From NCBI GenBank assembly GCA_018241525.1, contig JAFEDR010000010.1:496001-560000 (forward strand): a stretch of 64,000 nucleotides of DNA, read 5' to 3'. Numbering within the stretch: the first letter of the stretch is position 1; each line of letters starts with the position of its first letter. Position numbers and translations under genes: made by a program. Origin of the DNA: Pseudomonadota bacterium. GTDB taxonomy: Bacteria; Pseudomonadota; Gammaproteobacteria; Steroidobacterales; Steroidobacteraceae. Positions 8,330-19,600 of the stretch are shown here, piece after piece. The notes under the pieces are model-generated. The model had not been told where the DNA came from. It made no database searches and worked only from the letters and a program-made list of their open reading frames with translations.

Positions 8330-8737
8330 CTACTTCACGATCCGCTGGGTGACGAGCCCCAGCTGGCTGATCTCGAGCCGTCCCAGCAGGTCCAGCACCT
8401 CGACCACGCGCTGGTACTGGATCGAGGAGTCGGCCTTGATGATGACGGGCAGCTGCGGGTTCGCCGCGCGGTACTGGCGCAGCAGGTTCTCGAGCTCGCC
8501 CATCGTCACCGGGAACGTATCGAGGAACATGGTGCCGTCAGCGGTGATCGTGATCGCCTTCGTCTGCGGCTTCGCGAGCGACGGCGCCGCGCTCGCCTGC
8601 GGCAGGTTCACCTTGATGCCCTGCACCGAGGCGGTGGTCATGATGATGAAGATCACCATCAGGACATAGGCGAGATCGAGCATCGGGGTGATATTGATGT
8701 CGTCGTAGACGTCCTTCTCTTCGCCGGAATCCGACAT
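8330..8737 (-). CDS. exbD: ExbD/TolR-type biopolymer transporter
   Basis: A 135-aa inner-membrane protein of normal family length. The N-terminus has the conserved INITPMLDLAYVLMVIFI segment, with the membrane Asp that carries protons in ExbD/TolR proteins. A periplasmic domain of about 90 residues follows. It pairs with the ExbB domain of the gene 10 bases upstream and the TonB-like protein 8 bases downstream, so a complete Ton-type motor is encoded here. Confidence 0.93.
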   Translation of the reverse strand: MSDSGEEKDVYDDINITPMLDLAYVLMVIFIIMTTASVQGIKVNLPQASAAPSLAKPQTKAITITADGTMFLDTFPVTMGELENLLRQYRAANPQLPVIIKADSSIQYQRVVEVLDLLGRLEISQLGLVTQRIVK

Positions 8738-8747
8738 CGCGGCGCCC

Positions 8748-10574
8748 TCAGGTGTGCCGCTCGGCGATCTGCGCGATCAGCTCGTCGGCAAACACGCGCT
8801 GGTCCGCGTTGATCGCCTTGATGCGCGAGTTCAGCCAGTTGTAGCCGAAGAGGCTCGGGATCGCGACCGAGAGGCCGGCCACCGTCGCCGCGAGCGCGGC
8901 CGCCGTGCCGGGCGCGATCGCGTTCACGTTCACGTCTCCCGAGGCCGCGATCGCCGCAAAGGTGATCATCACGCCGATCACCGTGCCGAGCAGCCCGAGG
9001 AACGGACCACCCGAGATCGCGATCGTCAGCAACACCATCCGCGCCGACAGCTGCTGCTGCATCCGCGTCGAGGTCGCGTCGACCGAGGCGCGAATCGCCT
9101 CGACCGACTGCGCCGACACGGAGCGGTCGCCGTCCGGCTTGGCGTACGCGAGGCGCTTGGCGAGCTCGTCCGAGGCGACCCGGTACAGTTCGTACAGCGT
9201 CGAGCCGGCGCTCCCTTCCGCGCCGAGGGTCGCGGCGCCGGCCGCCGCGGGCTGCCCGATCAGCCGCTCGGCGGGCTCGCGGCGGAATTGTTCGAGGAAA
9301 CGCCGGTTCGCGCGCTCGACGCGGCCGAGGTAGAGCGCCTTCATGACCATCACGACGATGGCGATGGCCAGCATCGCGAGGCAGATGCCGATGACGACCC
9401 AGCCATCGACCGTGAGGTTCTTGAGGATCGTGCCGAAGTACGAGGTGCCGCCACCCTCCTTCTGGGCGTCGCCGCCGTAGACGACCAGCGGCGACTCGAG
9501 TCCCTGGCTCTTCACGGCGACCCGGAACCACTCCGCGGGGCGCGCCACCTTCGCGGCCTCGACCTCGTCTAGCTCACCGGCGAATGGGTTCCCGCCCTGC
9601 GCGTCGCTGCCGATCGAGAACACGCCGCCGATTTCGGCCAAGGTCACGCCACCGCTGCCGGCCGGCTCGCCGTCGACGTAGAGGCGTAGCTGCCCGCTGC
9701 CCGCCGTCACCGCGAGGTGGTGCCAGGCGCCGCTCGACAGTTCACCCGGCGCGGTCACCGACACCGGCCCGGCCCCGGCCACGTACCGCGCGAACGGCCT
9801 GCCTGCAGCGAGACCGAGGCTGAGCTGCCTGCCGGACTCGCTCAGCGCGAGCACGACCTGCTCGCCGCCGCCGCCGTCCGGCTTGATCCACGCGGAGGCC
9901 GTGAAGCCCTGCGCCGGCAGCAGCCGCAGGCTCGCCGAGGCCGGCACCGTCGGCCGCCGGCCGGCGGCCAAGCGCAGGCCGCCACCGATCAGCGAGCCCG
10001 GAATCGGGCTCGCATCGCTTGCGGTGGCGTTGTTCTTGTAGGCAGTCGCATCCGCCGGCGCCGCGCCCGCGGCCTCGCCGAAGTGCAGCACCAGCGTCTG
10101 GTTGGCATCGTAGGTGCCGGAGGCATCGGCGCCCGCGGCGGCTCCGGGATTGCCGTAGTACACGAAGATCTTGTCGGTCTTCGCGCCGGCCGACAGCTGC
10201 GGCACGTGCACCCACAGAAACGCCATCTGCGCCTGCGCGTCGTAGCGCTCGAAGTGGAACTTGAGCGGCGTCTTGTCGTCCGCCGCCAGCACCCGGAAGT
10301 CCGCGCCGTCCGGCTTGGCATCGCCGAAGTAGTTGAAGTTCGCGAGTGACAGTCGCACCAGGATCGGAGCGTCCTGCACGGTCGCCGCGACGTTGGCGCC
10401 GGTCGGGGACAGGTCGAAGGAGACTTCCTTGCGGAACTTCCAGTCGTCGTTCCACCAGGAACCCGCGCGGGCGGCCGGCGCCAGCGAGAGCAGCGCCAGG
10501 GCGCCACAGGCCAACCACCCCAGCCGCTGGCCGGTGGCCGCGCTCCGATCCCGATTCCCCGCGCGCGTGCTCAT
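8748..10574 (-). CDS. ExbB/TolQ proton channel fused to periplasmic DUF2341-LamG region
   Basis: A 608-aa fusion. After a signal sequence (ending about residue 37) comes a DUF2341-like domain (about 38-150, starting WWNDDWKFRKEV), then a concanavalin-like LamG domain (about 165-365, with the typical AWHHLAVTAGSGQLRLYVDG motif). An ExbB/MotA channel domain follows, with one helix near 393-418 and two helices near 517-590 (including GPFLGLLGTVIGVM). Topology agrees: the exported N-terminus sits in the periplasm where ExbB has its own N-terminus. ExbB is normally about 240 aa; here the motor carries a lectin-like head that could bind glycans, peptidoglycan or the exported adhesin. It is followed 10 bases later by exbD. 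The ligand is unknown. Confidence 0.88.
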   Translation of the reverse strand: MSTRAGNRDRSAATGQRLGWLACGALALLSLAPAARAGSWWNDDWKFRKEVSFDLSPTGANVAATVQDAPILVRLSLANFNYFGDAKPDGADFRVLAADDKTPLKFHFERYDAQAQMAFLWVHVPQLSAGAKTDKIFVYYGNPGAAAGADASGTYDANQTLVLHFGEAAGAAPADATAYKNNATASDASPIPGSLIGGGLRLAAGRRPTVPASASLRLLPAQGFTASAWIKPDGGGGEQVVLALSESGRQLSLGLAAGRPFARYVAGAGPVSVTAPGELSSGAWHHLAVTAGSGQLRLYVDGEPAGSGGVTLAEIGGVFSIGSDAQGGNPFAGELDEVEAAKVARPAEWFRVAVKSQGLESPLVVYGGDAQKEGGGTSYFGTILKNLTVDGWVVIGICLAMLAIAIVVMVMKALYLGRVERANRRFLEQFRREPAERLIGQPAAAGAATLGAEGSAGSTLYELYRVASDELAKRLAYAKPDGDRSVSAQSVEAIRASVDATSTRMQQQLSARMVLLTIAISGGPFLGLLGTVIGVMITFAAIAASGDVNVNAIAPGTAAALAATVAGLSVAIPSLFGYNWLNSRIKAINADQRVFADELIAQIAERHT

Positions 10575-10683
10575 GCGATCTCCCCGCTCCCCGTCCCGCA
10601 GCCGCCCGTCCGCCGGCCATTCGCCGGGGCAAAGGGCGTCACTTTCTCCGCTCCACGTGAATGCTTAATGACGACGCGGCGGA

Positions 10684-13600
10684 TCAGTGCTTCGGCTGCC
10701 GCTTGAGGCAGTCGAGGTCGTCCGGCCGGCAGCCCTCCTCGCCGAGGCCGGTCACGAAGACCTCGAGCCAGTTGAGCGCCGACTGCGCGAGCGGCGAGGC
10801 CTGCTCGCGCTCCGCGCCGCCGCCCGCGACCGTCGCGGTCGAGCTCGCGGTCGAGCTCGACGCGGCGTTCGCGGCACCGCTGACCGTCACGCCGATGCCG
10901 CTCGCCTGCGGCGGCACGCCGGTCGCCGTCCCGCCGACGGTGATGTTGTTGAGACCGGCGACTGAGGCCGCGGCGATGTTGAGATTGCCCGAGGCGCCGA
11001 TGCCCGCGTCGCCCGCGTTCACTGTGCCGACCGGCGCCACCAGGTCGACGTTACCCGGCGAGGCCGTGGGGCTGGTGATGATCGTACGGATGCCGCTGCC
11101 CGCCACCGCGGCACCGAAGGTCACCTGCACCCGACCCGAGGCGTCGACCGTGACCACCGGCGGCGGCGCGGAGATCGCGCTCTTCGCGCCCCGACCGGCG
11201 TCGATGCTGCCGGCCGAGGACCAGATGGCGATGTCGCCGCCGCCGAGCGTGAAGACGCGCGAGCTGTTCACCAGCACGTCGCCCTCGGTGAGGATGTTGA
11301 TGTCGCCGCTTTGCTCGGTGACGATGCCAAGGTCCGACGGCTTGCGGACGATGCCCTGCTGCGAGACGGCCGGCGGGGTGTTGGCGAGCCCGACGTCGAC
11401 CGATCCGCCGGGGGCGAGCACGTTGATCGAGCCGCCCTGCAGCGTGTAGAGGCGCCCGAGCGTCATGGAGAAGTCGCCCTGGAACGGGTTAGTCGGCGCC
11501 GTGACTCCCGGGAACGGCTTGTCACCACCGGCGGCGGCATTGGCCGCCACGATGGCGGGATCGGTCGCGATCACGTGGTTGATCACTGCATCGAAGGGAT
11601 CCGTGCCCGGGAACAGCGACGCGATCGCCGTGTAGCCGCGCACGTAGCGGAACGCCACCTGCAGGGCCGCCGGGAACGCCTCGAAGGCACTCAGCGCCGA
11701 GGCATAGTCGAGACCCTGGCGGCCGGTCGCCGCCTCGACATAGGCCACCAGTTGCTGCTGGTAGACGGGCGATGGCGCGATCAGGTTGTCGATCAGCTTG
11801 ACGAGATTGCTCTGATTGAGCGCCGAGCCGAGCTGACCGCTGCCGGACCCCTGCCCGGCGCGGGTCGGCAGCACGTTGTACTCACGGCCGGAGCGCACCA
11901 GTTCGTCGAACAGCACGCTCGTCAGCAGCGGCAGCTGCTGGGTGAGCGTGAGGCCACGGAACTGGTTCGCGGCCTCGGCGGCGCTCGTCGGCGCGAAGCC
12001 GAGCCCCTGCATGAACGACTCGAGGCGCGACTGATAGAGCGGCTGGCCGGTCGCGGGGTCGAGCGATCCGAGCACCACGTTCGCGAGGAAGTCGCCGTGC
12101 GGCCCGGCACCGGGCGCGTCGATACCGAGCGGCGCGCTCAGGCCGGCGAGCACGTTGATGTTGGCACCGCTGCTCGTGGTCAGGAACGGGTTCGTCAGCG
12201 TGCCGACCGTGGTCACGCCGCGCGAGAAGCCGAGGTCGATGTCCTTGCCGGCGATCAGGTCGAAGGTCCCGCCCCCGGCGATCTGGCTGCCGCTGTTGAG
12301 GTTGGCGAAGGTCGTGCGGATGCTGCCGCCGGCCATCTCGACGCTGGTGTCGGCATCGTTGGTATTGGTCGCAAACAGCACGAGGTCGGTGATGTCGCGG
12401 CCGGCGTAGATTTCGATGGCCTTGGGCACCGAGATCGTCATGCCGCCGATGTCGCCGCCGGCATAGACGATCGCCGGCGTCGTGTCACCCGTGTGCCGGG
12501 CCGACTGGCCCGACATCAGCAGCCCCGCATCGACCGGCAGCCCCGGGATGTAAGGCGCGAGCGCCGACGGCACCAGTGCGTCCGGCGCATCGCTCATGGT
12601 GATCATCGTGTTGCGCGCGGTGGTGTCGAGGTTCTGGCCGGCGTACAGCACGAGCTGGCCACGATCCGACGGCGTCATCAGGGGGCTGCCGTGCTCGAGC
12701 GTCAGGTCGCCCGAGGCCGCGACCACCGCGACGTTCGACGGCAGCGTCGCGAGCGTCAGCGCGCCCGTCTGGTAGAACGGCGCTGTGCCGATCACGCCGG
12801 TCAGGGGTGCATTGCCGAATCGCAGCCTGAGATCGCCGCCGGCGCTCACGACCGACAGCGCATCAGCCGGGGTCCAGCGGTAGAAATCGAGCTCGGGCAG
12901 CACCGTGCCGGAATACATCGCGCTCGCCGGCACGTCACCCTCGAGCGTGACGTCGCGGACCGCGAAGAGCCGATAGCTTGCGTCGCCGCTCAGCAGCAGC
13001 GTACCGACGTCGCCGGCCGGGATCGTCGGATCGCCGCGATCCGCGCCGAGCGCGCCGTAGGCCGTGACGCGGCCGCTGCCCTGCCCGACGTAGAAGAGCC
13101 CGCTCATGAGATCGCGGCCCGCCACCACGTCGAGGTTGCCGCCGCCGAAGTAGGTCAGGTTCTCGCCGTTGGCGTCACTCAGCGCGGTGTCGCCGGCTGC
13201 CGCGGCGAGGTCACGGACCGAACCACCGGCCCGGACGCGCACGTCACCACCGCCGAGTGCGCCGACGGTCCAGTCGAAGGCGCCGGCGTCGACGCCCCAG
13301 CTCGCCGCGCCCGTCAGGCCGAGCTGCAGTCGCGACTGCCAGTCGCCGACCGTGCCGCGGACCGGCGCGGCGACGACGTCGCGGCCGGCGTTGATCACGA
13401 TGCTGCCACCGCCGCCCGGAAAGGCAGCGAACAGGGGCGGCAGATAGTCCGTTCCATCCGGCAGGTTCAGCGTCCGGTCCGCCCCAAGGCCGCCGGTGTA
13501 CGCCGCCGAGCCTGCGCCGAAGACGACGTCGCGACTCGCGCCGAGCACGACGTCGCCCGTACCCGTGCGCACGATCGAGCCGGCCGCGATCATCAGGTCT

Positions 13601-16600
13601 GCCGCCTGGCCGGTGCGGGTCGCCGACAGCGACGCCGCGCCCGGCGACGCACCGGCCGTCAGCACGATGGTCGAGGACGCGTCGGAGCCGAGGTCGAGAT
13701 GCGGTCGGCGACCGGGGCCGGCGGGCACGCTGACGAAGCCGTCGCTGATCGTACCGTTGACGGTCAGGTTGCCGGTCGCGTTGAAGGCGACGGTCGCCGG
13801 CGCGCCGGCGAAGCGCCAGGCGGGGCCACCGAGGTTCAAGTTGCCGAGCGTCAGGTCGCCCTGATACGTGAGCTCGATCAGCGGCGAGACCAGGCCGTTG
13901 GCGCCGAGGCCCAGCCGTTGGCCAATCGACGCGCCGTGGGCCGCCACAAACTGCCCGACGGCCGTCGCATCACCGTTGATCTCGGTCGCGGACGGCGCGC
14001 CGGAGGACAGGGTCATGGTCCACCAGGGCTGCACGACGACCTGGCCGAAACGCGTCGCGGAGCCAGGCAGGGCCGAGAGCGCCAGATCGGAGCCCGTGAC
14101 CGGCGCCCGCAGCACGAGCTGCGAGTCGTAGCCACCCGACGACTCGCCCGTCACGAAAGTCGCCGACGGGTCGAGCTCCAGTGCGCCCGAACGGGTCGCG
14201 AGCACGATCCGCCCGCCCTTCGTGGCATCGTCGAGGGCGCTCACGTCGACCACGGCCGACGCGGCGAGGCTGACGCCGGTCGCGCCATCGAGCTCGACCA
14301 TCGGCCGGCTGCCGCTGCCGGCTGCCCGGATGGTGCCGGCCACCTGCACGACGCCGCCATCAACCTCCAGCAGGACGTTGCGCGCCGTGAGCGTGGTGCC
14401 GGCTGCGAGCCGCAGGTCGCCGGCGCCGACGCGGACGGCGCGCGAGCCATCGACCGCGCCGGCCTCGAGCGCCGCGTTCAGCGTCGCAAAGTCCGCGAGC
14501 GAGCCGGCCTCGAGCGAGAACTCTGCCGTCCCGGGATTCGCACCGGTCGCGTCGATCGCGCCGGCGAGCGCAGCGGGCCCGCCGGCGGTGACCGCGAGAA
14601 CTCCGCCGTCAGACCCGGGTCCGCCACCGATCGCGAGGCGCGAGCCGCTCGACTGCGTCACGGCACCCCCAGCGGTGATCGCGACGCGGCCACCCGGCGT
14701 TCCGAGCGGTATCGCGACGCCAGGTAGTGACCGGCCACCCACGTCGATCACCGATGTCGCGCCGAGCGTGACGGATCCGGTGGCGGACAGGTCCACCACG
14801 CCCGACGGCGCGAGGATCACGCCGTCGTCCCGCACGGTGGCCGCGGTCAGCGACAGCGTCCCGCCGAGCGGCACGCCGGCCGGCGCAGGCCCGCCTGCCG
14901 CTGGCGCGCCGAGGCTGAGCGTGCCGCCGGCGGTCAGGCTCGTGATGCCGTCACTCTCGACCGTGACGTAGCCCGTATTGATCGCGAGGTCGCCTGCGGT
15001 CGCGAGCGCGCCGACACCGCGGCCGCGCACGCTGTCGCTCGCCGCGAGCGTCGTCGTCCCGAAGCCATTGATCGCGAGCGAGCCCGGGCCTACGTTCAGG
15101 GTGCTCGCCTCCAGCAGGAGCTGCCCGCTTCCGCCGGCCGCCACCGGCGTCGGGGCACCGGCGCCCTCGATCGTCAGCGTCTCGGCCGAGAGGTGCACGG
15201 CGTCGCCGCTGCCGCCGTCCCGCAGTTCGCCGGCCACCAGCGTCAGGGCCTGCAGGCGTCCCGACCCGCTTGCACCGAAGTCGAGCGAGCGGTCGAAGGT
15301 GATCGCGCCGCTGGTCGCGATGCGCACGCTGCGACCCTGCGACAGCGCGCCCAGCAGCCAGTCATCGATGCCAAGCGTGCCCGGCACGGCCGTTCCCGTC
15401 GTCGCACCGAGTTCCACCGAGCTCGCGCCGCCGAGCGACCACGCAGCGCCGGCTGCTGCCACGGACCCGTCCGCGATGCTCGCGCCGCCCGGCGCATCGA
15501 GCGCGACGCTGCCATGGGTAGCCACCGAGCTGCCGGCATCGAGCGTCACCGTGCCCGCGAGCGCGAGCGCGAGCGCCGGGCCGCTGCGCGCAACCTCGAG
15601 GTCACCGAGGTCCGAGACCGCGAGCAGCGCCGCGCCGCCCGCATCGGACCCGGCCAGCGTGATCGTCCGGGGAGCCCCATGATCCGACGGTGCGGCAGCC
15701 GAGGCCGACGTGGAGCGCACCGTGCCTCCGGCGACGTGGACGCCGCCGTTCGCCGCGAGCAGCACCTCGTCCGCGCTGACCGTCGCGCCGGCATCGACCG
15801 TGACGCCCGTCGACGTGACGGTGAGCACGTCGCCGGCACCGAGCGTACCGCCGAGCACGATCGTGCCCGGCTGCCAGCTCGCCAGCACGTCGGCCCCCAG
15901 TCGTACGGTCCCCGACGGTGCGCCCGCGGACGCACCGCCGGCGCCAATCTCAATGGCGCCCGGTGTCGCCAGTTCGAACAACCCGCCGCGCCCCCCGGTG
16001 GCGGCCGCGAGGTTGACCGCGCCCGGCGCGGCCGACAATGACCCGGTCTGGATCGCGACGCTGCCGGCATCGGCCGGCAGCACGGGACGGGCGGCTCCCG
16101 CAGCACTGGCCGTCGCGAAGAAGGCCGAGGCGAGGCTGTCCTGGTAGCTCGCGAGCTGGTGGGCGTAGCTGCCGGGCTCGATCACGAAGCCCGCGGTCGT
16201 GCCGGAACCCAGCCCGGTGTTGCCGAAGCTCAGGTAGCCGGACACGATCGGCGCGCCGTCCGCGGCTGCCGCGACCGTGCCTATCGGCATATTCGTGTAG
16301 CCAGGTGCGACGGAGACTAGCACCGCACCCGGCAACAGCGCGTAGCGCGCCGGCAGCAGCGGATAGTAGCCGGCGGCGAGCCCGCCGCCCCCCGAGAGGT
16401 ACACGCTCGATCCCGGCGCCAGCGTGGAATTCTGGTACTGCAGCGGGTCATACGGCGCGTACTGACCGAGCGTCGACGGCAGTATCGCGTACAGGCCCGG
16501 CGAGACCAGCGGCGAGAGCGCGTCGCGCGTGCCGCCCGGGCCCGGGATCCATTGGTACCCGTACAGGTCACCGCCGCCCGAGGCGTCGATGCGCGCACCG

Positions 16601-19600
16601 CTCGCCATCGTCAGCGTCGGGCTCACGAGACTGATGGCGCGCTCGGGAATCCCGGTGATCGGCGTCGCGAGTGACTCAACGAGCCCGTAGACCCACTGAT
16701 TGCCGCCCTCGACGATGCCGAACGGCAGCGTCGCACCCGCGCCGCTCACCGATGTGAGGCTGCCGGCCGAGAAGTCGAGCGAATGCGTCGCGTTGAGGAC
16801 GATCGACCCGAACGGCGCCCAGAGCGTGCCGCCCTGGTGGATGTCGTCCGCGTTCACGGTCAGCGAGCTCGCGACCGACAGCGGCACGCCCGGGGCGGTG
16901 CCCGCCTGCTCAAAGCTCACCGAATACGACGCGCCGGGCAGCGTCGCGACGTCGTTGATCACGAAACTCGTGGCGGTCGAGGTCACGACGGCGCGTGCCC
17001 GCAGCGTCAGGTCGCCCGCGAGCTGCAGCGAGCCCGGCATCGGCACCGCACCGGCCAGCGGATTGCCGACGAGCATCGCCACGCCATCGGTGCTGAGCCG
17101 CACCGTTCCGGCTTGTTGGATCGCGAGGTCGCCGGTGAGCGTCAAGGCCTCGCTCGCGGTGACTTCGAGCACGCCTGCGCCATTTGACGGAAGGTCCGGG
17201 TGAAGCGCGGTCGAACCCCCGCCGAGCGCGACGTACGGCGCCTCGACCGAGGCTTGGCCGGGCACGACCAGTGTCGGGGCGCCGAGCACCACGGCGCGAC
17301 CCATCCGGACGTCGACGCCGGCCGCCAGCTCGATGCGGTCGGCCGACAGGGCAAGCGCGTCGATGCCGTCGGCGGCGACCTGCTGAGGATCGACCACCAC
17401 GCTGCCGCTGTCGGCGGCCGCCACCACGGCCGGCCCGCCGCTCTGCACGACGACCGTGCGCGGCGCGACCGGGAAGGCGTTGTTGTTCGACACGAAGCCA
17501 TCGACGCGCGACAGCGTGACGCTGAGCGTCCCGCCGGCAGCGGCCGGCCCGGTCCCCTTCCCGGCTGCCCCGTCGAGCGTGCCCAGCAGCGAAATGGACT
17601 CCGGCGCGGACACCGCCAGCAGGCCGCCCGCGGTCCCGACGACCTCGTGCAAGGGCGCCGCGCCCTGGCCCGGCGTCAACACGTCGATTGCGGCCTGGGT
17701 ACCGGAGAAATCCAGCAACGCGCCGCTGTCGACCACGACCGAGCCGCGGTTGGCATGCAGCGAGATCGTGCCCCCTTCGTAGACCGTTCCGGTCCGCAGG
17801 CCATTGGCGCTCGGCACGTACACCGCGGTGCCCGAGACGTCGAGCACGGCCCCGGGGCCGACCTCGATCCGCTGCGAGGGCACGTAGCCCGGGTCGAAGG
17901 CGGCCAGTGGTGTCAGCGTCTCGACGCTGATCAGCCCCCCGGGCGCGCTGACGGTGCCGTCGACCGACACTGATCCCTGCGCCGCGACCCGCACCATGCC
18001 GGCGGCGCCGGCGTCGATGTGCACGCCCGCGCCGATGTCGACGCTGCCGACGTCGGCGGCATTCCACGGTGCTCCGTTGTTCAGGATCGCGCTCAGCGAC
18101 AGCGTGGCTGGCAGCTCGAGATAGACCGGCGTCGCACTCGGCGACAGAAACGCCGCGAGGCTCGGCGCCGACGGCGCGTAGAACAGCGATCCCGACAGCG
18201 CGTAGCTCTCCGGTGCCAGGCGCAGCTGGCCGCTGGTGCCAGGCGTCGCGGTCACGGTCAGGGTCGCGCCGGCGGGATCAGCCGTCGTACGTGCCCCGTC
18301 GGCCGTCAGCGCGATGCTGCCGAAGCCGAAGTCGCTGAAGAGCGCCGATCCGAGCGTGAGGACGGAGCCGCTCGCCGGGTCGGCGCTCACCGTCTGCGCC
18401 GTCGCCCACGGCCCCGACCCCGTCCCGACCGCGATGCGTGGCGCCGTCAGCGACAGCGAGCCGCCGGCCGCGCCGCTGGCGCCGAAGGCGTCGAAGCGCA
18501 CGCCGTCGCCGAGGCTGATCGTGCCATCCGGCCCTTCCGCGAGGCGGATGCTGCCGCCCGCGCCGGCGCTCGTCTTGCCACCGCGGGCGAGCCAGGCGCC
18601 GCCGCTCGCCTCGAAGGCGACGTCGTTGCCGATCGCCAGCGTCGAACCGCCGCCGTCGAGGCTGATCGAGCCACCCTTGAGGGCGATCGGCGACGCGAGT
18701 GCCGCCGCCGGCGCGGCGAGCGCATCGTTGGTCCAGTTGCCGCGCACGTCGAAGCTCACGCCGTCGGCGACATAGACGCCGCCTGCAGGCGTGCCGGGAC
18801 CGATCAGGTTGCCGGTCGGCGTGAAGGCGCCGAGCGAGACCGAGCCGCCCGGCGCGGAGATGTCGCTCGCGATCTCGATCCGTGGCGCCGTGATGCTGAG
18901 CGAGCCACCCGCGCCGAAGCTCAGCGGCGTCGCCTCGGTGAGGCGCACGGTGCCGTTGCTTGCCAGTGTTACGCGCGTAAACCCGGCGGCGAGGATCTCG
19001 GGCAGCGCGAGCTCGGTGGTCAGTGGCGCCGGCAGCGCGGCGCCGTCGGCGACCACGATGGGCGTCGACTGCGAAACGAGGTCGATCGCCGGCGCCCGCG
19101 CATCGAGCGTGGCACCGGGCTGGCCCAGGATCAGCTGACCGCCCTTCGGTTGCGTCGCGGCCGTGCGCTGATGGATGCCGGCGACCACGGAGCCGAGCAG
19201 CGTCCCCTGCACCACCATGCCGCCCGGGGCCGTGATGCTGACCGTGCCGGCGTTCGCGCCCTGCACGTAGCCCGGGTCGTACTGGCCGACACCCGGCGTC
19301 GAGACCTCCGTGATGACGCCCCAGCGGTCGGAGACCTGCTGCAGGCTCGGGTTCAGCACCGAGACGAAGGTCTGGTTCGGGTTCGCGCTGCCGACGTCGA
19401 CGACCTTGCCGGTGGAACTGACGAGCTTCGTCGTCTGCAGGTAGCCCGGCGTGTAGTTGACCGCCCCGCCGGAGACATTGATCGTGGAGCCCGATGCCAC
19501 CACGACGTCGCCGGTCGAGTTCAGCGAGACCGTGCCGCCGGCGGTGGTGCGCTCGTACACGTCGCGCTGGATCAGCGCCAGCTCCCCACTGACGTTCGCG

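Noticed and set aside
11311..14727. Plus-strand open frame of 1138 codons inside the adhesin gene
   Set aside because: Same reason: antisense shadow produced by the codon bias of the beta-helix repeats.
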